This document shows positions 13,748-18,537 of a stretch of 18,537 nt of DNA, piece by piece (the stretch's first letter is position 1; every line of letters begins with the position of its first letter). The notes beneath the pieces are model-generated. The model did no database searches. It saw only the letters and a program-made list of their open reading frames with translations, and had not been told where the DNA came from. The stretch lies in the NCBI GenBank assembly GCA_002352375.1, contig DEIH01000118.1, forward strand, positions 1 to 18,537. The letters are read 5' to 3'. A program made the translations under genes and the position numbers. The DNA comes from Spirochaeta sp. UBA2779 (GTDB lineage: Bacteria > Spirochaetota > Spirochaetia > DSM-2461).

Positions 13748-15187
13748 ATGAGTAGATTAAATCTCTCTGTGTTATCCGAGGAAGAAGTATTAAAACTGCA
13801 TAAAAATACCCTGGAAGTATTGGATAAGACCGGGGTTAAGATTCCGCATCCGGAAACTCTGGAAAAATGTAAGTATGCCGGAGCAAGGGTGGATGAAGAT
13901 ACTTCCACTGTACGGTTTCCCCCGGAGCTTGTCGAAGAACTCAGGAATCTCGCCCCGTCTGTGGCAAAAGAAACGGGCTTAAATGGAAAAATTCTGAATG
14001 TCGGCGGGGAAAATCGTTATTACACATCACTAATACTGGATCCATGGATTGCAGATTATAGCGAGGGTCTCAGACGTCCTGTCCTGGAGGATGTTAGAAG
14101 AAATACCATAATCGGTGAGACCCTGCCGAATGTAGATGCGTTGATGAGGATGGCCTACCCCGTTTCTGATATTCCCGGAAAAGACAGTTATTTTAAAACT
14201 ATGGAAGTTTTCCTTTCCAACACTACCAAGCATGTTGCGGCATATCCTGCCTCTATTGAGGATGCCCGGAACTGGATGGATATTACAGCAGTTATTGCTG
14301 ACTCCTCCGGTTTGGATGTAAATAGTACCGCCCTGTTGAGTCTTGCTGTCGCTGTTACCAGCCCTCTTCAATTTTTCCCGCTGAATATTGAAATCCTCAA
14401 GATGGCAGTCAGCCGATGTTATCCGGTTATACCCACTGTCTGCCCGATGGCCGGAACAACATCCCCTTACACTGTAGCCGGGACGGCTCTTATTGCAAAT
14501 GTCGAAACTCTTCTTGTGACAATTCTGACTCAGCTTTATAAACCCGGCCATCCGGTTTTCCATGCTGTCGGACCTTCTACGACAAATATGAAAACCGGGG
14601 AAGATCTTTATTACCGTGCCGAGAAGATGCTTTATAAGATAACCGGTATTCAGATGGGTCAGTTTTATAACCTTCCCATAAGTGGTGAAGCAGGGGGAAC
14701 GTTAACCCACCGGGCGGATATTCAGAACGGTGCGGAAAGCATTCTCTATTTGTTGAGTTCCACCGCTGGAGGGCAGAATATGATTGGGGGATTGGGGAGT
14801 CTTTACAATGCTCTGGGAATGAGCAGTGAGCAGATTATCATGCAGAGCGGACTAGCTGCTATGGCGGAATATGTATCTGCCGGAATAGATTTTTCAGAAG
14901 AAAAACTGTCCGGAGAGGCCATCCATTCTGTGGGACCCGGGGGTAATTTCATGATGGAAGATTTAACCATAGAGTTGCTCAGAGATAAAAAAGAGTTCTT
15001 CAATAATCCTTACTATGATGTAGCTGAGTCGGGTAAACCAGACAGTATCGGAATGTATGAAGCTGCACATCTTAAGGCGGAGGAATTGGTTGAAGGGTAT
15101 AAATCGACTGTTCCTGAGAGGGTCAGATTTGCAATAAAAGATTTTTTTAAAACCAAATACAACAATCCCTCAAACTCGGATCGCTGA
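13748..15187 (+). CDS. MttB-superfamily (trimethylamine methyltransferase-like) protein, non-pyrrolysine
   Basis: A 479-residue TIM-barrel methyltransferase of the MttB superfamily. Members move a methyl group from a quaternary or tertiary amine to a Co(I) corrinoid protein. Evidence is overall size, the N-terminal L-S-x-E-E-x-x-x-L-H-x-x-x-L-E-V-L-x-x-x-G-V segment, the central I-P-T-V-C-P-M-A-G-T-T-S-P-Y stretch, and the late V-G396-P-G-G399 motif. The frame is open with no internal TAG, so it is not a pyrrolysine enzyme; TAG is an ordinary stop for several neighbours. Non-pyrrolysine members characterised elsewhere demethylate betaines. No corrinoid-binding protein, corrinoid reductive activator or tetrahydrofolate methyltransferase lies in the window. 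GGAGG at 13737-13741, 6 bases upstream, selects the ATG at 13748 over the GTG at 13745. The 83-base upstream gap is T-rich with no convincing terminator. Double stop TGA TAA. Substrate unknown. Confidence 0.85.
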   Translation: MSRLNLSVLSEEEVLKLHKNTLEVLDKTGVKIPHPETLEKCKYAGARVDEDTSTVRFPPELVEELRNLAPSVAKETGLNGKILNVGGENRYYTSLILDPWIADYSEGLRRPVLEDVRRNTIIGETLPNVDALMRMAYPVSDIPGKDSYFKTMEVFLSNTTKHVAAYPASIEDARNWMDITAVIADSSGLDVNSTALLSLAVAVTSPLQFFPLNIEILKMAVSRCYPVIPTVCPMAGTTSPYTVAGTALIANVETLLVTILTQLYKPGHPVFHAVGPSTTNMKTGEDLYYRAEKMLYKITGIQMGQFYNLPISGEAGGTLTHRADIQNGAESILYLLSSTAGGQNMIGGLGSLYNALGMSSEQIIMQSGLAAMAEYVSAGIDFSEEKLSGEAIHSVGPGGNFMMEDLTIELLRDKKEFFNNPYYDVAESGKPDSIGMYEAAHLKAEELVEGYKSTVPERVRFAIKDFFKTKYNNPSNSDR

Positions 15188-15210
15188 TAAAAATCATAAA
15201 GGTTGAAACA

Positions 15211-17532
15211 ATGAACAGTAACTGGACTTTCACAGAAACAGACAAACAACTGGCTGATGAATTAAGAAGAATGGTTCCTCCGGAAGTATTTGATGCCCAT
15301 GCTCATATCTACCGTAAGGCTGATTTGAATATCACTGGTGATAATTTCTGGAATGAGGGACCGGATAGAGTTGATATCGGGGTTTGGGAAAGAGAAATGA
15401 AGAAGATCTTCCCGGATTCAAAGTTGCAGGGGGGGCTGTTTCTTTCCACTCCTGCCCCGGATTGCGATATCAGGAAGATGAACAGTTTTCTGATAACAGA
15501 ACTTGAATCACACCGGGGTTCCCGGGGGCTGCTTCAGTTTTCTATGGATTCAGATCCGGGAGAGTATTCGGAACTCATCAAGGCTGAAAGTATTGCCGGG
15601 TTCAAACCCTATCACTTCTCCAGTAACAAGAGTCCGACTTCAGATTCTTTCATCTCTGATTTCATGCCCGAATGGGTCTGGGCCATGGCTGATAATCAGA
15701 ATCTTGTAATTACCCTGCACATTGTCAGATTTAAGGCCCTGGCCGATCCTGACAATCAGAAAACAATCCTTTCCATGTGCCGAAAATATCCCGGAGCAAA
15801 GCTCATTCTGGCTCATGCAGGCCGGGGATTTAACGTTTTTAATACGGTGCGTGGAATTGCCTCACTTAGAGGTTTGAATAACATATGGTTCGATATGTCT
15901 GGAATATGTGAAGCTGAGTCTTTCCTTGCTATCCTGCATGAGTTCGGTCCCTCCAGGCTGCTTTGGGGAAGTGATTTTCCCATTTCTCAGATTAGAGGCC
16001 GGGTTGTTACCCTGGGAGATGGTTTTGCCTGGCTTCAGAGCGGGACTATCGACTGGAACAATCCCGATCTGGGTGGTAATCCACAACCGCTGTTGCTGAG
16101 TTTGGAGTCTCTTCGTGCATTTAAAACCGCATCGGATGAGTTCGGTTTGAACCGAAAAGATATGAAGGATATCTTCTGCAATAATGCCCTGAATCTGTTG
16201 AAGATTGGAAAAATAAGCGGGAAGGAGACTCAGGAGGCCTACCGTGATGCCAAAAGGATGATACCCGGAGGAACTCAGCTATTAAGTAAGCGCCCGGAAA
16301 ATATGGCTCCTGAACAGTGGCCGGCCTATTTTACTGAAGCTTCCGGCTGTATGGTTCAGGATCTTGATGGGAAACGTTATATCGATATGACTACCAATGG
16401 TATCGGATCCTGTCTCCTGGGCTTCAAGGATCCGGATGTGAACAGGGCTGTGAGACGCCGGGTAAATCTTGGCAGTCAGAGCACTTTGAATCCCTATGAT
16501 GAAGTTCAACTGGCTGAGAAGTTGTGTGAAATACACCCCTGGGCCTCCCAGGTTCGATATTCCAGGACAGGTGGAGAAGCAACAACCATTGCCATCAGGA
16601 TTGCCCGGGCAACAACCGACCGTTCTGTAATAGCAATCTGCGGGTACCATGGTTGGCATGACTGGTATCTGGCGGCCAACCTGGGAGAGAATGACACTTT
16701 ACGTGGGCATTTACTTCCCGGTTTGAGTCCATTGGGTGTTCCTCGGGAACTACGTGGTACCACTTTGGCTTTCACGTACAACAACAGGGAAGAACTCGAT
16801 GCGATTATTGCCGAAAATGGGGATAATCTTGCCGCAGTCATCATGGAGCCAGCCCGTTATCACGATCCGGAAGAGGGTTTTCTGGAGTATGTCCGCGATG
16901 CTGCGCACCGCTGCGGAGCCCTGTTGATTTTTGATGAGATTACCATTGGCTGGCGGCTTCATTTTGGTGGATCACACCTGAAGTTCGGTGTGAATCCGGA
17001 TATCGCCGTGTTCGCTAAAGCTCTGGGGAACGGTTATCCCATCGCTGCTGTAATCGGAACCGATAATGCCATGGAAGGAGCCCATACCTCTTTTATCAGC
17101 AGTACCTACTGGACCGAAGGACTTGGACCTGCTGCAGCTCTGGCCACCCTGGAGAAGATGGAAGATATTGATGTGCCGGCACATGTTGCAAAGATTGGTA
17201 ATCATGTAACCGCCCATTGGAAACAGCATGCCGCATCGTACAATCTTCCGGTGGTATTTGACGGTGGTTACCCATGTCTGGCTCATTTCCATTTTAATCA
17301 TCCCAAAGGGGAAGAGCTGAGAACACTCTACACCCAGTTGATGCTGGAACGGGGATTTCTGGGCTCCGGGACTATTTATCCAACTCTGGCTCATACAGAA
17401 GAAATTGTTGTGCAGTATGGTGAAGCCATCGACTTGGTATTCCGGGATATTTCAGAGATTCTTGAAAAAGGCGATATCGAAGGAAGTCTGAAGGGGCCAG
17501 TAGCCCATAGCGGATTCAAGCGTTTATTGTAA
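15211..17532 (+). CDS. Fusion: amidohydrolase + glutamate-1-semialdehyde aminomutase-like PLP enzyme
   Basis: A 773-residue protein with two enzyme domains. Residues about 20-335 are an amidohydrolase-2 type TIM barrel: D-A-H30-A-H32-I, T-L-H170, L-A-H202-A-G-R and W-G-S-D255-F-P give a complete metal-ligand set. Residues about 338-773 are a class III PLP enzyme closest in style to glutamate-1-semialdehyde 2,1-aminomutase: M-I-P-G-G-T-Q near the start, S-x-T-G-G-E-A-T, F-D575-E-I-T-I-G-W-R (Asp for the PLP ring nitrogen) and F-A-K603-A-L-G-N-G-Y-P (Schiff-base lysine). The join is one uninterrupted frame with a short linker. Both active sites look intact, so the fusion probably channels a product from hydrolysis or decarboxylation to amino-group transfer or migration. 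Its neighbours make haem synthesis unlikely. AAGG at 15199-15202 sets the ATG at 15211. Domain families are clear; substrates are not. Confidence 0.88.
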   Translation: MNSNWTFTETDKQLADELRRMVPPEVFDAHAHIYRKADLNITGDNFWNEGPDRVDIGVWEREMKKIFPDSKLQGGLFLSTPAPDCDIRKMNSFLITELESHRGSRGLLQFSMDSDPGEYSELIKAESIAGFKPYHFSSNKSPTSDSFISDFMPEWVWAMADNQNLVITLHIVRFKALADPDNQKTILSMCRKYPGAKLILAHAGRGFNVFNTVRGIASLRGLNNIWFDMSGICEAESFLAILHEFGPSRLLWGSDFPISQIRGRVVTLGDGFAWLQSGTIDWNNPDLGGNPQPLLLSLESLRAFKTASDEFGLNRKDMKDIFCNNALNLLKIGKISGKETQEAYRDAKRMIPGGTQLLSKRPENMAPEQWPAYFTEASGCMVQDLDGKRYIDMTTNGIGSCLLGFKDPDVNRAVRRRVNLGSQSTLNPYDEVQLAEKLCEIHPWASQVRYSRTGGEATTIAIRIARATTDRSVIAICGYHGWHDWYLAANLGENDTLRGHLLPGLSPLGVPRELRGTTLAFTYNNREELDAIIAENGDNLAAVIMEPARYHDPEEGFLEYVRDAAHRCGALLIFDEITIGWRLHFGGSHLKFGVNPDIAVFAKALGNGYPIAAVIGTDNAMEGAHTSFISSTYWTEGLGPAAALATLEKMEDIDVPAHVAKIGNHVTAHWKQHAASYNLPVVFDGGYPCLAHFHFNHPKGEELRTLYTQLMLERGFLGSGTIYPTLAHTEEIVVQYGEAIDLVFRDISEILEKGDIEGSLKGPVAHSGFKRLL

Positions 17533-17560
17533 GGAATAATTTCTCCACTGGAGGAATCAC

Positions 17561-18537
17561 ATGAAAATAGACCGTATCGATGTTTTCCATGTTCGCATGC
17601 CCCTTGTTTATCCGTTTCGGACAGCGTTCGGCAATAATTCTTCCATCGACAGTGTACTGGTAAGGATGAAGAGCGGTAATCTCCTGGGTTGGGGCGAGGC
17701 TTATCCATGGGGAGCTCCCGGTTATTCTCCGGAATATGCCGGAGGTGCGTTTCTTGTGGTTCGGGATTTTCTGGCGCCTAGGTTAATAAATAAAGAAGTA
17801 GAAACCGGGAAAGAACTTCAATCATTGTTATCTCCAGTTAAGGGAAACAATTTTGCCAAGGCGGCTCTGGATTTGGCCTGGTGGGATCTCGAAGCCCGGA
17901 GGCAGGATATTCCTCTTTATTCACTGTTAGGTGGGGTGCGGAATGAGGTAGATGTGGGTGCCGATTTCGGGATTATGGAAAGCGTTCCTCTTCTACTTGA
18001 TACCATGGAAAAGGCCTTGGCCCAGGGGTATAAACGTATCAAATTGAAATACCGTCCGGGTTGGGAGCTTAATATGATCGCTCCAGTTCGCGAGAAATTT
18101 CCTGATGCGGTGATTCATGTGGATTGTAACAGTGCATATACTCTCGAGGATCTGCCTATGCTCAGAGAACTCGATAATTTTAATCTGGCAATGATTGAAC
18201 AGCCTTTAATGCATGATGATCTTATTGACCATGCGGCACTTCAGAAAGAGTTGAAAACTTCCATTTGTCTTGATGAGAGTATCACCTCTGTGGAGATGGC
18301 CCGGAAAGCTCTGGCCATCAATGCCTGCAGCTGGGTGAATATCAAACCCGGTAGGGTTGGTGGGCTTACCAATGCCCTGGCCATCCACAATTACTGCATG
18401 AAGAACGATACTCCCTGCTGGGTGGGGGGCATGCTTGAATCCTCAGTAGGTGCTCATCACTGTCTGGCCCTGGCTACTCTACCCAACTTCCTTTATCCCG
18501 CGGATATTTTTCCCAGTGAGCGATTCTACACTGAAGA
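17561..18537 (+). CDS. MenC / N-acylamino-acid racemase-like enolase-superfamily enzyme, 3' end cut by window
   Basis: Partial: the frame is open from ATG 17561 to the window end (325 codons), with only a short C terminus missing. GGAGG at 17550-17554 gives 6-base spacing. It belongs to the muconate-lactonizing subgroup of the enolase superfamily. All catalytic residues are visible: K161-L-K163, V-D188-C-N, I-E213-Q-P, L-D238-E-S and N-I-K262-P-G-R. K163 and K262 face each other as the two acid-base lysines, and D188, E213 and D238 bind magnesium. The C-terminal G-G-M-L-E-S-S-V-G and A-L-A-T-L-P-N-F match o-succinylbenzoate synthase / N-succinylamino-acid racemases. No other menaquinone gene is nearby, while an aminomutase-like enzyme is encoded directly upstream. 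Racemising an N-acylated amino acid is therefore more likely than menaquinone synthesis. That choice is inference. Confidence 0.85.
   Translation, partial: MKIDRIDVFHVRMPLVYPFRTAFGNNSSIDSVLVRMKSGNLLGWGEAYPWGAPGYSPEYAGGAFLVVRDFLAPRLINKEVETGKELQSLLSPVKGNNFAKAALDLAWWDLEARRQDIPLYSLLGGVRNEVDVGADFGIMESVPLLLDTMEKALAQGYKRIKLKYRPGWELNMIAPVREKFPDAVIHVDCNSAYTLEDLPMLRELDNFNLAMIEQPLMHDDLIDHAALQKELKTSICLDESITSVEMARKALAINACSWVNIKPGRVGGLTNALAIHNYCMKNDTPCWVGGMLESSVGAHHCLALATLPNFLYPADIFPSERFYTE

Noticed and set aside
13748..15187. Possible pyrrolysine-type trimethylamine methyltransferase.
   Set aside because: The frame contains no internal TAG, and TAG terminates several other genes in the window, so pyrrolysine readthrough is not needed or supported.
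16282..16659. Minus-strand open frames opposite the fusion gene (also around 16506-16844 and 16972-17394).
   Set aside because: All lie within a gene whose plus-strand product has intact catalytic motifs; the antisense products show no family features.
16200..17532. Haem biosynthesis hemL from the aminomutase-like domain.
   Set aside because: The domain is fused to an amidohydrolase and lies in a catabolic cluster with no tetrapyrrole genes; similarity is to the family, not specifically to the haem enzyme.
17561..18537. MenC as evidence for a menaquinone biosynthesis operon.
   Set aside because: No other men gene is present, and the neighbours are catabolic; the OSBS/NSAR subgroup commonly includes racemases.

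Overview
The window is about 18.5 kb of a densely packed, single-strand bacterial catabolic locus. All 17 supported genes lie on the + strand, and no gap exceeds about 140 bases. GC content is in the mid-40s percent by eye, Shine-Dalgarno sequences (AGGAG/GGAGG) are strong, GTG and TTG starts are common, and many genes overlap by 1 to 14 bases. This suits a free-living bacterium with an anaerobic, heterotrophic style, such as a spirochaete or a clostridial or related firmicute. The phylum is a guess; the sequence contains no rRNA, tRNA or housekeeping marker. I saw no mobile element, CRISPR array or RNA gene.

Layout. (1) 23-2349: a Gfo/Idh/MocA oxidoreductase overlapping by one base an N-acetylglucosamine-6-phosphate deacetylase (NagA-like) gene. 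(2) 2460-11591: a GntR/UTRA repressor gene leads a long co-directional run. It comprises a cytosolic ceramidase-like hydrolase, an MFS transporter, a DapA-family aldolase, two small paralogous proteins, an FGGY sugar kinase, an SDR dehydrogenase, a second Gfo/Idh/MocA oxidoreductase and a second SDR. Most junctions are overlapping or nearly so. (3) 11728-12666: an aldo/keto reductase gene behind a near-consensus sigma-70 promoter with an operator-like palindrome over the -10 and start region. (4) 12732-13664: a diverged glucosamine-6-phosphate-deaminase-like protein. (5) 13748-18537: an MttB-superfamily methyltransferase, a two-domain fusion of an amidohydrolase and a glutamate-1-semialdehyde-aminomutase-like PLP enzyme, and a MenC / N-acylamino-acid racemase-like enolase-superfamily enzyme cut by the window end.

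How the genes may work together (inference). Importer, deacetylase, deaminase-like enzyme, paired dehydrogenases, sugar kinase and pyruvate-type aldolase are the usual parts of a pathway that strips N-acyl and amino groups from an amino sugar or aminocyclitol, oxidises the carbon skeleton, phosphorylates it and cleaves it. The MttB homologue, aminomutase fusion and N-acylamino-acid racemase-like enzyme suggest that the substrate carries an N-methyl and/or amino-acid-like part. No corrinoid protein lies in the window to partner the methyltransferase. The GntR protein, next to NagA-like and NagB-like genes, is the natural candidate regulator. Related GGT...ATAAC palindromes lie in three of the main intergenic gaps.

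The actual substrate cannot be read from the sequence. The strongest novelty signals are the amidohydrolase-aminomutase fusion, the NagB-like protein with an altered active site and phosphate loop, the corrinoid-orphan MttB, and the tandem pair of small cysteine-bearing paralogues.
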